A DNA stretch of 64,000 bases, taken from the NCBI RefSeq assembly GCF_036711975.1, contig NC_091966.1:15631501-15695500 (forward strand), read 5' to 3'. Shown piece after piece: positions 23,701 through 35,900 of this stretch. This stretch comes from Onthophagus taurus. Taxonomy: Eukaryota > Arthropoda > Insecta > Coleoptera > Scarabaeidae. The notes beneath the pieces were generated by a model that was given only the letters and a program-made list of their open reading frames with translations, made no database searches and was not told the origin of the DNA. The stretch's first letter is position 1. Every line of letters begins with the position of its first letter. A program made the position numbers and the translations under genes.

Positions 23701-26700
23701 TATAAGTAATTTGATATTTTGGTGATCACAGAAACCTGGATAAGGAATGATTTAATTGGTGAGAATTTACCTTTATTGTAGATAATTATTTTGTTTTCGC
23801 GGTGATCACATAACCCACACCGGTTATTACAACAACTTTGAGTAAACAAGTTAAATAAAGTTAACGCCCTGTTAAGGGTTGTTCACCGATGACATATTAG
23901 AATGACTCGTCGCATACATAGTGAAACTAAAACCAGAATTCCGGAAAGTATTTTAAGTAGCAACCCAAAAATATGAATAAAATTTTAATGCGACACCTAA
24001 GAAGTAAAAATAGGGCTAATTAGTATTATTTAGAACCAGAAACAAAGTTTTTGCACAGATTTTCTTAAATAAAATATATTATTCTAAGTTTTTTACTTTA
24101 ATCATTTATTTTTCAAACATTATTAATTACTATTTTTCAAATCTTCCGGATCTAGTGATTATGATTCATTGAACTAGAGGGTCTATTGCATCTTGAATAT
24201 TGTGACTTTGTTAATCTTAAACGATTCATATTATTATTGCAAAGTTAAATAACAAGCACCAATAATAGACGGTTCCTCTAACCAATCGGAGTTATACTAG
24301 AGACCTCAAAGATTATTTGAGATGTTATTTTAACATCAAATTTTAATGTACCCGTGTGAACACATGTCAATGCGAATGTAGTCTCTGGTGACAAATTGAA
24401 TTTTCGTGTAGAATTCTCATGTAATTCGAAGCGAAAATTACCTCAATTTTAGAATGCGCCATTTGGTGAATGATGTACAATTTGTGAGTACTTGATTTTT
24501 CGAAATAATTTTTATAGAAATTTTTATCTCGTTTTATTTATAGCTTTATTAATTTCACTAATTAAAATAAAACGATTTCTTTAGTTGTAAAATATAACAT
24601 GCACTTTAGGTCATTAATTTTTTAAAACGTATTTTATACAACCTTTAAAATTTATTATGGTCTCTTCATTCATGACAGGAAGATATATGTATACATGACT
24701 ACTTTATACTTTTTCACCTTGAACTTTATAACTAACGTTGGAGACTTATGACTGAGTCCATTTTAGATATTTCTTGTTAGTTTTTATTTTTTCGTGTGCA
24801 AAGAAGATGATAACAATAGCAGAAACAGTTGCTATGTAAAAAGATAAATAATTTCATTGTTTTTCAAGTTAAACCCATGTGTCAAAGTATTACTGTTAAT
24901 CTCACATATATGACGGAGATTTACAACCAAGAGCTGAATACATAATAACGCTCTATCTTACAGCTCGTGTGGGAAAACTTAGGTTAAGGATGGAATCACT
25001 TATAGTAAAATTTGATTACAAGGAATCCTCAAAGGAGTACTCTTTGAGGCGCACGCATCAACGTGGATCAAAGCAAATACGTTGGTAGCAAAATCTTTAT
25101 GGATTAGTCCATCAAGATTTCATTTCATAAATTACTCTTTGAAGACTTTACTTATAACTTATTGTACAAATTTTGCGATACAATCTTATTTTTTAATTGC
25201 AAATATTAGGCGATATTTAGAAATACAATAATTAGTTAATAAATTTTTAATAATATAAGTGCAACTTTCTTTGTACTATTTCAATACCACTTGAGGTGTG
25301 TTAATTGAAATAAAACTATATACAGTTTCATTTAATGTGAAAATAAAATAGAAATTTCCATTAACACACTTTTTTGCATGAAATCAAAGTTACATGCTTC
25401 ATTGATTATTATTGCTGCAAAATAATTGTACCAAGGTTATAACAAAATTTGCTTCATTTATATTCCATCATTAATTAAAATACATTTTTGGTTAAAACTG
25501 TCTTTGTTATTTGCTGTAACATGTCTGTGTACAAACAAGAGTTTTAAAGTTAATTAATGAAATAACTCAAGCAATTTAACTTCCAATTATTTAAAAATTG
25601 AGGTGAAGTTTGGCCGATCGATCGTTATCTGCTTTATTGCAGTTAAATAAAAAATAACTTTGAGTTTATTTATATCAAAAAATATCTCTTTCTGTAGTAT
25701 ATTCTCTTTAATAAATAAATCATTACAATTGCTGTATCAAATTAAAAAAAACATTAAAATTTTTTTATAGAAAGAGTTATGGATGTATTCATCACCAATC
25801 AAGAAAACTTTCAATAAAGAGACCCCAATGTGCTTTAATTGTAAAACTGAGATATTCTCGCCCAAAACCGAAAAACCATTTAAAAAGTATAAGGAACTAC
25901 CTCGAAAATCCGATGATGGAGATTCACTTACTAATGGATATGATGATTACGAATTATCGCCCAATATTCACAATAAACGAAAACGTTTACCAATCGTCGA
26001 TTTGGAATCGATTACTGCCGGTTCATTACCGAAACGAAAGAAAATAATAGGTCCAAAATGCGTCAGTAGACCATTCATAAAAAGTAGTTATACGGAAACC
26101 AAAACGTATAATCCTTTAAACCTTTTAAACCTCGCGTTAAATGTTGTTAACAAATCAATTGTACCGGATATAATTACGGAACCACTTGACTATTACGAAG
26201 AAAATATTTGTATTGAAGAAGAATTAACTTACGCTTGTGAATATTGTATGGAAGTTTTTGATGATCAAAATGAACTTGCTAAACATGAATTAAAACATAT
26301 GAAAATTAATCTAACTCGTGTTGATAACATTGAAATTTGGAATACTTCTTTTGAAGAGTCGTCAATCCGCAACAAATGGCTACGTAACTTGTACGGTGAT
26401 GAATATTTATTCGATGAAAACGAAGAAGACGAAAATTTGTTAGTTCCTTTGAGTGAATCAGGAGATGAAATGTCTGGCGATATTGAATTGGTTGATACAA
26501 AACCAGTTGTAAACGGCGTTTCTTTAGCTGATATTCCAAAAAGCGAACGAAGATTGTACTATAATAGAAACTATGTCGTTAACGGAATAAAAAGAAAATT
26601 TTGTCCGTTATGTCGATATACGTTTAAAGACAACTGGGCGATAGAACTACATTATTTTTCGAGCGCGTGTTATTACGCTTGCCGATATTGCGGCATTCGT

Positions 26701-29700
26701 TTTAACAAACAAAGAGCGATTTTTGATGAACACGTTAATCTTCACATACAACGCGGAGATCCAATTAGCGACAAAGTGTACGCGTCGAAGAAGAAAAATG
26801 ATCCAATACCGAAAGTTCTTTGCCAAGGAAATTCGAGAACATCCGTTTGCATCAGTCCACTTCTACCTGAAAGTGGCACCCCCAAACTTAGAGTTATCAA
26901 ACCGAAACCTATTGAACTCGAAAATTCAGTTGTCGAAAGTGAACAAAATCCACCTACACCTACCACTAGTGGACCTACAACTAGCGGAGGACAAAGTCAA
27001 GCTTATTTCTGTCGAAAATGTTATAAAGTGTTTTTTATGTTGAATGAATTTAATCAACATACTGAAATTTGTCAAGGTGAGATGAATTTCTTATTATTAT
27101 ATAGAGTGTTTCTAAATGAATATCGGGGTTTTAACGCTTTGTAGGTATTTATTACATAAAACTTAACATCATAATTAGAACATAAAATGAAAGAGTAACT
27201 CAAACAGTTATACCTACAAGTGTTTAATGTGAACACCATTCGTCACACAGCACACTTCATGTCGTTAGCACAGTTCTTCCCACGTGTTTGTTGTGTAATT
27301 GTGGATTCATCACTGAAAACAACATGATCCAGAAAATCGTCGTGCAACAACATTTCATATGCAAAGTTGGCACATAAACATAAACATAGTCTGTAGACTT
27401 TCGACCCTGTAATAACTAAAAACGATACGGACGTAGTTGCAACCGTTTCCGCAAAACTTTCCAAAGAGTCGTCACCGGAATTGTTAATTCACGACTCTCA
27501 CTCGCTCAACACTTTCTTCACTAACCCTTGGTCGTCCCGTACTCTTCCCTTTACAAAGGCAGCCCAATCTACGAATTTTATTATCATTTGTAGGATCACA
27601 TCTGAACTTAATGCGGAACGCACGTTGTACAGTAACTACAGATACGGACTTTGCATGTGATATGTTTATTCACTATTTCTGTTACAATCATTCACACAAG
27701 CACAACGCCTTAACATAACCTTAACAACTATATTTGGCGCCTAATCTTAACGGTCGTTCATAACTGTGTTACCGGCAATCTACGGTAACGCCATCTATTT
27801 AATGCTAACACTGCTCCTCAAGTTACTTACTTAACACTAATTAACTTGACAAAAAAGATTAACTTAAGAAGGTTCCTAAACCTTTCGAATATACATTTAG
27901 ATAATGCTTTAGTAAATGTGTTCATCAAATTCTTATTCATAATATCCTTTACAAAATGGAACCTGTAGTCTATATGGTTGACCTTTTGCTGTTTTCAATG
28001 CTTTGCATCATGTCGATTGCGCTTCGATTGCCTACGAATAACAACGGGATGTTGTATTTGTTTGTTAAGTCTTTTAATACACTTTGCAGATACATCAAGT
28101 CGCAAGTTGTAGTAGTACATGCAATGTATTCCGCTTCTGCTGTCGATAGAGCAACTACACTTTGTTTTCTAGTGGACCATACTATAGGATCTTTTCATGA
28201 TATATTATTGTGCCCGTAATACTTTTTCTGTCCGTCCTATTGTTGCCTCAATCTGCGTTCGAATATGCCCTTAACTATATTTTTATAACTACTTTTTTTT
28301 TGCTTTTTTCGTAAATTTGCTGTAAATCCTTTGAATATTGCAGGTAATGTAAAATCTTTTTAGCCACCTGCCATATCTCTGTTGTTTGCTTGTTTAGAAA
28401 TTGACTGAGATATGCTGTTGCATATGTAATATCTGGTCTGCTCACCGTCGAAAGATATAGCAATGAACCAATCAATTGTTTAAACGATATTTCTTCATTT
28501 ATTATGTTTGTTACTTGTAAATTTGGCTCCATTGGTATTCTATTTTCTATTTCCTTTACAGTCTTTCATATTGAATTTATTCAAAATTTTGTCAATAAAT
28601 TCTTTTTGGTCAATCGTAATGTTACCATCGTATCTATTTACGTTCATTCCCAGAAAATTTCTTAATTCACCGAAATCTTTGGCCTTAAATTCATGTTTCA
28701 GTAATGATACTAAATTTTCTACTCTCGATAATTTTCCTGATAATTATGTCGTCAACCCATATGAGTAGTTCTAATTCTTCGCCCAGATACAGACAGAAAT
28801 TACTACCCGACCTTTTCAATCCAGTTTTCTCATTGAATAAGTGAAATTTTTCATTCCATTTATGCGGTGCAGCTTTTAATCCATATAAGCTTTTAATTAA
28901 TTTGAGGCTATTTCCTTTCTTGTTTTCAACTTCTTCAGGAATTTTGATGTAGATTATCCAAGTACCCATTTAGAAAAGCTGTAGGATTATCAAGTTGCCT
29001 GATTGTCCAATTTTCATTTAGAGCGTGTGACAATAACGGTACAAATTTTCGTAGCACTCCTCCTGAAATCCTTTTGCCACTACCCTCGCTTTTCTTGTTC
29101 CATCTTGTTTGGTCCTCAATACCCATCGAGTATCTATTGCCTTTTCTCCATTGGGTAGATCAGCTGGTATCCAAGTGCCATGTAGCTGTAGTGCTTCTAT
29201 TTTTTTATTGATTGCTCGTTTCCATGCTTCTCCTGAATTGACAGCTTCATTGTACGTCAGTGTATTACCTGGATAGTAACAATATGCAGTATATAGTTCA
29301 TAGTCATTAAATATGGAAGGAATTTTGTATATATGTTACCTAATCCTGTACTTGACTTTTCATCTCGAAATTCTGCTTCTGTTTCATTTTCTTCATGTTC
29401 TGTTACTCTTTCATCATCTTCACTTGTTCTTCGGTCATCTTCTTCTTGGCTTCTTTCTTCAATCAATTAATTTTGCCCAGTCACAATATTTTCTTGCTCT
29501 TCATCTTCTTCTCCTACTAAATAATGATCCACTTTGTTTTCTTCACATCCGCTTTTATGAATAATGTCAACTTCATCAAATTGAACATCTCTTGAAATTA
29601 TTATTTTGTTTGTTTTTTCTTCCCAAAGTCTATAACCTGTTTTTCCATATCCAACTAGCTTGCATTTAACTGCTCTTGTTTCCAGTTTATCATGCGGTAC

Positions 29701-32700
29701 GGGTAATTTATAGGCACATGCTCTTGATCCAAAAATTCTTAACTTATTTAAATCAACTTTTCCAGGATAAATCTATGCCGGTAATTTTCCTAGTATTGTT
29801 TTTGTTGGACATCTGTTAAGCTGGTATGCAGTTCTTGAACACTTATTTCCTTCTGCTGAGAGTTGTCTAACATATTTCATTATATTGTCTGCAGCCTTTG
29901 CTTTTGATTTTAACAAGTACACAGTGACAAAATGTGTATGATCATCTATGATTATTTGATCATACTTTTCACCATTTAGTGTTGGAGTTTTTACTGGCCC
30001 TCCAATATCTGTATGTAATAATTCTCCCTTTCTCTTTGACCTTGGCATATCAACGGTTCTGAATGGTAATCGTTTAGCCTTACCTTTTTTACAAGCTTCA
30101 CAGGCTTCGCCACTAACTTCTAAACCCATCGATTTTCGATAAGAGTTATTTAAATGTTCTAAGCGTTTATACCACAAATCTTTTGTTTTAGCTGAGTGAG
30201 AAATTTTTGTATTGTCATATATTTAAAAGTTTGCTATATATATGTTTTGTTCTGCTTTCGATCTTACTTCAAACTTTTTATTATGTTATCACCGAGATTA
30301 TCATTGTTGAAAGTTACTGTCTTACCTTGATTAGTAATTTCCTTTACCGATAACAAATTCTCTGCTAGATTTTTAACAATGAAAGTTTAAAACTTAATAA
30401 TTGTTTCACCTGACTGTACTTTTAATTTTCCTACTTTCTTTGCAGTTAATTTATCAACATTTACAATGTTTATATTGATATCATTTGATAAATGCTCCAC
30501 ATCTGTCGTCCATTTCTCTAAATCTTCTTTTACCAAGTGATCTGATGCACCACTATCCATAATGAATCTTATGTCATTCCTTGTGGATGAACAAAATGTT
30601 CTTTCAATATTCGTTGAAGCAATAAATGAGATTTCTTTCGTTAGTATAATTAGCTCCTTGCTCATTTCTTGCACCTCGTCCTCTGCCTCTACTCTTTCCC
30701 CTTCCTCTACCACGACATGGTTTCCACTTTTCATCTTTTTCAGGACAGTCTCGTTTAAAATGACCTGATTTACCACACTCATAGCAGTTTTTATTATGTG
30801 TCGTGAAAGAAGAGTTGTCATTTTCATTAGTACTTTCCTTGACTTTATTTCAGCATTAAAAAATCCGATTTTGACAAACTCATAGGAAAGACCTTCTGAC
30901 ATTGTCTCTAATGCTGTTATAAGTAACTTTAACAGCTTCTTCATGATAAATAATTTTGTTAGAGGATTTTTCCTTTCAAATATAGCCTTTAAACTTATTC
31001 ACATGTTATATGCATACTTTGTACTTTATACACATTGTACTAATATGCATTTTGCCTTTGTATCTTTCTTAACGTATTCTGTATGTTGGTTCGTTGACAT
31101 TGATTGTAATTTTATATCATCCATCTGCGTGATACATTTAACATCTTCTCTTTCCAATAATATTTCCACCCTAAACTTCCAATGGAAATAATTTCCTGTG
31201 CCGCCATGTTATCACCACTTTTTATATCGACTTTTTGATTTTATTATTTGAGGTAATAAATCTTTAATTGCGTTACTCTGGGCCCATAACCTGTCGTTTA
31301 TTATAATAAAATCTTAGTCAATATATCCTGATATGTTTATTCACTATTTCTGTTACAATCATTCACATAAGCACAACGCCTTAACTTAACCTTAACAACA
31401 ATACTTGGCGCCTAATCCTAACGGTCGTTCATAACTGTGTTACTGGCAATCTACGGTAACGCCATCTGTTTAATGCTAACATTGCAAACTGCAGAACACA
31501 AAAAGCTTTCTCAAGTCGCCATTTTTGCTACTACTGCTTTTAGCGCATGGGCAGATGAGTTCAAGCGCATGCGCGTACCCACAAACAGAACTGTTTGAGT
31601 TGCTCTTTCATTTCATATATTAATTATAAATTTCATGTAATAAATACCACATAGCGTTAAAACCCCGGTATTCATTTAGAAACAACCTGTATAATTAATA
31701 AAAGAGCTAGTTAAGCTGTTTATTTTGAAAGTGAACCAACTAGCTTTTCCAACAGTTTAGAAGCAGGCCGACGATCTTTCTATCATTAAATCGGGGAACT
31801 GTGGAGCTATTTCGAATTATTTACTAGGATTTGGCAAGATTTTTGAAAAATTATTGCATACTCGATTTTTTTTTGTTATTAAATCTAAAAAAGCGATCCC
31901 AGGCAACATGGCGTTTTTGTCGGCCAAGTTAGATTTGGCCGCAATTAAAACCAAAATTTAATTACACTTTCAAAATAAATGGCTCTAATATATATTTTTA
32001 ACATCTCCAATAACGATTTATTAACTCTTACTAGGTATCATTGAGGATGAAAAACCAAATATATCTCAAGATAGAAAACTAAATATATCTCAAGAGAAGA
32101 AACCAACCCCAGTGAAAGTCGAACCAAAACCACCACCAAAATACCATCGAGGTGTATTAACAATGCCCGCATCTTTAAAACTAAACGAGGCAACAATAAA
32201 GATTTCATCAACAGGTCGGCCGGTTAGAAATTGCGTTCGCGATGTAAAATACAAAGATCATCTTGATATCGATATTGAATCGGAAGAAAATACAAATACA
32301 CGTCCAAAACCGGCGGCGCAAACATTCGATTTTGAATGCGTGGTTTGCCACGCGATTTTCCCAACAATGTTATCCAGAAACAGTCACATGCGCGTGCATA
32401 AAAACGGTTATAAACCGCCAGCTCATAAACAGGAATCGCATTATAATAACACCTACGAATCTTACGACGAAGTTGTATCGTTTAAACAAGAACCATTGGA
32501 ACCGTTGGTGGAAATACATGAAACCAATACGGAACCAGAACAAGAACTTTCGAGTAATATCGGGGCTGTTAGTATAACGCCGATTCCGAATAAACGTCAT
32601 AGAACCCAGATTAATCCAGATATAATGCGATTGGTACAAAGTAATCCCAATATAACGATAAGGACGATGACCCAATCGCCTTTAGAACCGCAAACTTTGC

Positions 32701-32906
32701 TTACTGAAGGCGGTAGTGGATCAGATGATGGAGTAAGAACTTATAAATGTTCAAGTTGTAATCAGTCGTTTACAAGTAAGTCTACTTTATATTTTCATAA
32801 GAAACACCAATGTGAAGGGTCAAGATTTCCATGTCCGTTTTGTAAGAAACGATTCGGTACTGAATCTGCTTACAGCGCGCATATTTTTTATAGTCACCCT
32901 GAATGA
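17779..32906 (+). CDS. ZAD-type C2H2 zinc-finger transcription factor, 4 exons, about 823 residues
   Basis: Exons 17779-17892, 17970-18149, 25771-27076 and 32035-32906 join in frame (2472 bases) with GT/AG borders. Residues 1-80 form a zinc-finger-associated domain with its four cysteines in place (C4, C7, C50, C53), an arthropod-type dimerisation module. After a basic linker (NKRKR, PKRKK: likely nuclear signals) come a C2H2 finger at about 254-274, fingers at 376-398 and 402-423, and a C2HC finger at 512-532. Three more fingers lie at about 635-655, 769-797 and 800-822 near the C-terminus. The fingers are scattered, not in a tight array. It is probably a sequence-specific nuclear regulator with unknown targets. 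Intron 2 is 7.6 kb and intron 3 is 5.0 kb, both loaded with transposons. No specific gene name is justified. Confidence 0.85.
19146..19457. mobile_element. MITE with long inverted ends, TA target
   Basis: The left end begins CAGAGTGACCCAAAACTC after TATA; the right end reads GAGTTATGGGACACCCA before TTTAT. About 90 bases of each arm pair, including AATCAAGCATGTAC and TGGTAAAAATAA. No coding sequence is present. It lies in intron 2 of the ZAD gene and is probably a non-autonomous Tc1/mariner-type element. Confidence 0.7.
20180..21010 (+). mobile_element. LINE C-terminal remnant (RNase H end and zinc knuckle)
   Basis: Plus-strand frames give a decayed RNase H segment (FMDILNMTWLNDQGHVVKLL) and then GHAGFIYNERVDKLAKAAL. 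The region after it ends with CSCGFETGDLNHIFFNC, a terminal zinc-knuckle block. The 181-residue open frame from 20465 is the best-kept part. The reverse transcriptase is missing. It sits in intron 2 of the ZAD gene on the same strand. Confidence 0.75.
21620..22225 (-). mobile_element. 606-bp hAT-family element with 8-bp target duplications
   Basis: GTTTAGAC occurs exactly on both sides (21612-21619 and 22226-22233). The ends are inverted: TAGTGGTGGAAC on the left and the complement of GTTCCATCACTA on the right. The ends also carry several copies of ATCCGG/CCGGAT, probable subterminal transposase-binding sites. The minus strand retains a peptide fragment (ASEVIPYIATLLRYLN, then an NECDDE..KRRKL segment) of a transposase, broken by stops. 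It is an internally deleted hAT copy in intron 2 of the ZAD gene. Confidence 0.85.
22234..25770. other. Remainder of ZAD intron 2
   Basis: About 3.5 kb of AT-rich intron. I see no coding region, RNA gene or clear repeat; a T-rich tract precedes the 3' splice site at 25769-25770. Confidence 0.4.
27656..27810 (-). repeat. Copia 3' LTR (155 bp)
   Basis: Minus-strand TGTTAGCAT...CATATCACA, preceded by a purine-rich tract (GAGGAGCAG). It lacks about 35 bases that the 5' LTR has before its final CA. Confidence 0.75.
31278..31291 (-). other. Copia tRNA primer-binding site
   Basis: GGTTATGGGCCCAG directly follows the 5' LTR on the minus strand. This is the sequence by which Drosophila copia primes from an internal half of the initiator methionine tRNA. 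Confidence 0.75.
31292..31481 (-). repeat. Copia 5' LTR (190 bp)
   Basis: Runs TGTTAGCAT...ACGACA on the minus strand, starting with TG and ending with CA. It stops exactly at the primer-binding site. It shares about 150 bases with the 3' LTR but is 35 bases longer at its end. Confidence 0.8.
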
Positions 32907-35900
32907 GAAAAATTATAAAAATATAAAAAAGATAAAATGCGCCGTTTAACTTTGTAAATAACTTTTGCAGAGACTTTATGAATTATTTTTTTATGTTACT
33001 TCTAACATACAAAATCAGTTATTATCCATAATAACTATCGATTTTAGGAATAATGCAATATTATAATTATATTCTGCATGAAACCTAAAGATCTCAGTAG
33101 TTATCTATACAAAATCATTACTATTTTATGTTATTTTTACGCAAACGATGAAGTTCTTCATTTTTATTTGATTTACTTTTCCGAATTTTATGTTGAAGTA
33201 AAGTGACCACTATAAGAATTTAGTGGCAAATAAAATATTTTGTTATAATTGTCTGTTATAAACCATATCTTAGCCAATTATCATAATTAATCTATAAAAT
33301 TGATTAAAATGGAGCAGTTTAAAACGTTTCTATTATGTTGTAGTGTAGATAGTGTGTAGGGTTGGATTAAAAACCTCGTTTGGCTGCTACATTTCACCCA
33401 ATTTAAATTTAAAATTTATAGAATCAAAACGTTGGGTAGGCTGAATTAAAATGGGTTAAAAATGTTTGAAAATCATATAAATTAATTACACATTTCAATT
33501 GAAGTGTGGTTAAAACAGATATTTTTTGTTTTGACTTAAATTTTAAATAGTAAGAACAAAAAGCTTATTAGTTGTTATATCTTTGGATGGATGTAATACT
33601 TTGTAAGTGTTGTCGTTTTTATAGATAATTCCTATATCTTTAATTATGCATTATTCCTAAAATATCTGTTGTTATGGTTACTGATTTTTGATTCAAACAT
33701 GAATATATACAGAGTGTATTATGAATCATGCTATAATTCTTTTCATAATTTGTTTTTTTGTTTAATCCAACCTAAAAATATACAGGGTGAAATTGACCAA
33801 TTTGACGTTTCGTTAAGCAAATGCAACAAAATCTCTTATAATTTTAGGGAAATTGGGATTTAATCAGCTTCTAAGTTTACCATCATTTTAATTTTGTAAT
33901 TTTCAAGACTACAAGTAAAGATAATTACGAAAACTGTTTTTTAGGATGGAACATTTTTATTAACAATTTCATGACAGCGAGGTTCATTACATTTATTTCT
34001 GTCTCATTCCAAATATGCAAATAACGAAAGAGTCAATGATAGTTTATATTATTTATAAACTATATTTATTAGTGTTATTAGTAATAAACTGGCGCACAAC
34101 AACCGCCTTGCCAGTAGTAGCATTATGGTGTTTACCCTTGGTGTTAACCAACCTTTTCTAAAATTGGGATGTCGTTAAAAAGCAGGAAATTAATTATTTA
34201 AAGTTCAGATTGGCAACAACATTTAGTCTCTACTTTCTAGGAAATTCGCTGCACGTCACTGTAATATTATATCTCTGGGCGCACTTAGTTGTATATTTTC
34301 ATGTATCTCAAAGGTGTATTTTCTTTCTATCCATTAAACAAAATTCCCGCACTTCAAAATTAGGAATGCAAACTAACATAGAGACAGATTACTTTGAACA
34401 CTCAACTTACGAAACGATTGGCTAACTGATAGACCCAACTGAAGCGCAATATTATAGAGAGGAGGAGTGCAGGTTAAAATAAATGAGGTGACTTTGACTA
34501 AGTTTGTAGTTGACCTTGACCTCAAGGTTTAAGTTACCTGGTATGATAGCCTTAAATATTTTTAACGTGAAGCTGGTGGTCTTTCTCTAAGGACAGATCT
34601 CAAGGGTAAGGATCATCTGGTTAAATTAGGTGTTAATCTTCACTTCTATTTGCTGATTGACAAATTTCTACCTCAACCTACCAAGGTTATGGTCACTCGG
34701 TGTGACCTTGACATCGGGAGGTTCATTAATCAGTGAATACCTATTACTGGTGTGATTTTAAACATTTCATCACAACAAACCTTAACAGCATACATGTGTC
34801 GGGTTATTTAGCAGCCCAACCAAATTTAAAATAATCCTAGCTCCAAAACAGAATCAACGCAAGATTGTTGATACGCTGACATTTATTGACTAATGTTTTA
34901 TAGCTGGATGTTTACTGCAGCTTAGTAAGCCTGGATTCAGCTGCTACACTGCACATTTTTTGGCCGTATTCCGTTTTAATAGAATAGAAAAACCATCGGA
35001 GTTTGATATGATTAATTTCTTTCAGGTAAAAAAGAATTTCGACACATTTTCATATTATGTATTCGCTACTTGTTGACTCCCATCATCGACGTCTCTATAA
35101 AATGACTGTATTGGGTAGTTGCTTTAAATCAATATAAACAAAGTTATACAAATTGCTGTGAAAAGTCTCACACCTAAGCGATAGTGGGAAATATCAGTAC
35201 CATTATGCTTTATTTCCAAAAATTCTACCACTTAGAAGTGAGAACAGTGTCAGAATACCAAATATAAAAACTATCACCATCGACAAAGTGATAAATTTTG
35301 TAGCATAATAAATTGTTTTGAATTCTAATTTTAACTTATCTGTGATAAATTAGAATCATTTAATCACAACAATCATTTTCAAATACCCTGCAGAAAACAT
35401 CTCCATCTACTACATCAAATTATAAGGTGATAATTTTAAACTGTGCCTACTTCACATTAATAAAGAAAAACAAATTATAAACCTTTATCAAAATTCACAA
35501 TGAATTCAAAATTTCTATTCCGATTTAGGTATACATTTTGATCTATTGAATGTGATTCATCAAATCGAAAATTTACCTATCTCTAGGTTTTAGTTCCTCA
35601 TGCTTCATCATATTTACTTCCATAAGCTGTATCCAAACCACAATACAAGAGTGGTGTAGGTGTAAGGATTAGGTAGATTAAAAAATATCTTTTATTTTTA
35701 CCACGTTAATTATTCATGCGCTTGTTATTCGAAGATGTTCCTTAATGTAGCGAAGTAGGATTTATTGTCTAACGTGGAAGATGTTATATCATCAAATTGA
35801 AAACTGTTGATTTTGGGAACTGAGGCAGCTGCTCGTGAAGACGTTGGATGTAGGAAAAGTCTGAAAAGAACTAATTTCATTTTCATATTTGCGTAACGTA

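Larger units (their letters stand above)
27656..31481 (-). mobile_element. Ty1/Copia retrotransposon, degraded, with both LTRs
   Basis: It is flanked by TTGCA on both sides (27651-27655 and 31482-31486), a 5-bp target duplication. On the minus strand, gag-like sequence (about 31190-30950, YFHWKFRVEILL) is followed by protease FIMDSGASDHLV (about 30560). An integrase start with its H..C region is at 30177-29773, with reverse transcriptase (LIKSLYGLKAAPHKWNEKF, WVDDII) at about 28920-28740. RNase H (QLIGSLLYLSTVSRPDITYA) is at about 28470. Order and motifs are those of Copia. Many stops and gaps make it inactive. Confidence 0.9.
27100..31692 (-). mobile_element. Tc1/mariner-like element interrupted by Copia
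   Basis: The ends are inverted over about 110 bases: GAGTGTTTCTAAATGAATA on the left and TATTCATTTAGAAACAACC on the right, with CGGGGTTTTAACGCT further in. The minus strand at about 27460-27250 reads FLDHVVFSDESTI, the second catalytic block of a Tc1/mariner-superfamily (SETMAR-like) transposase. Without the Copia element the transposon is only about 0.75 kb, so it was already deleted. It begins 23 bases after the splice donor of ZAD exon 3. Confidence 0.75.

Noticed and set aside
25783..27144. Stand-alone 453-residue zinc-finger protein starting at 25783
   Set aside because: An AG acceptor precedes the frame at 25769, the frame is open through it, and the 3' end has a GT donor whose phase fits exon 4. 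It is an internal exon of the ZAD gene.
34210..34425. 71-residue open frame with hydrophobic segment
   Set aside because: No splice context, no recognisable motif, and it lies in gene-poor DNA.
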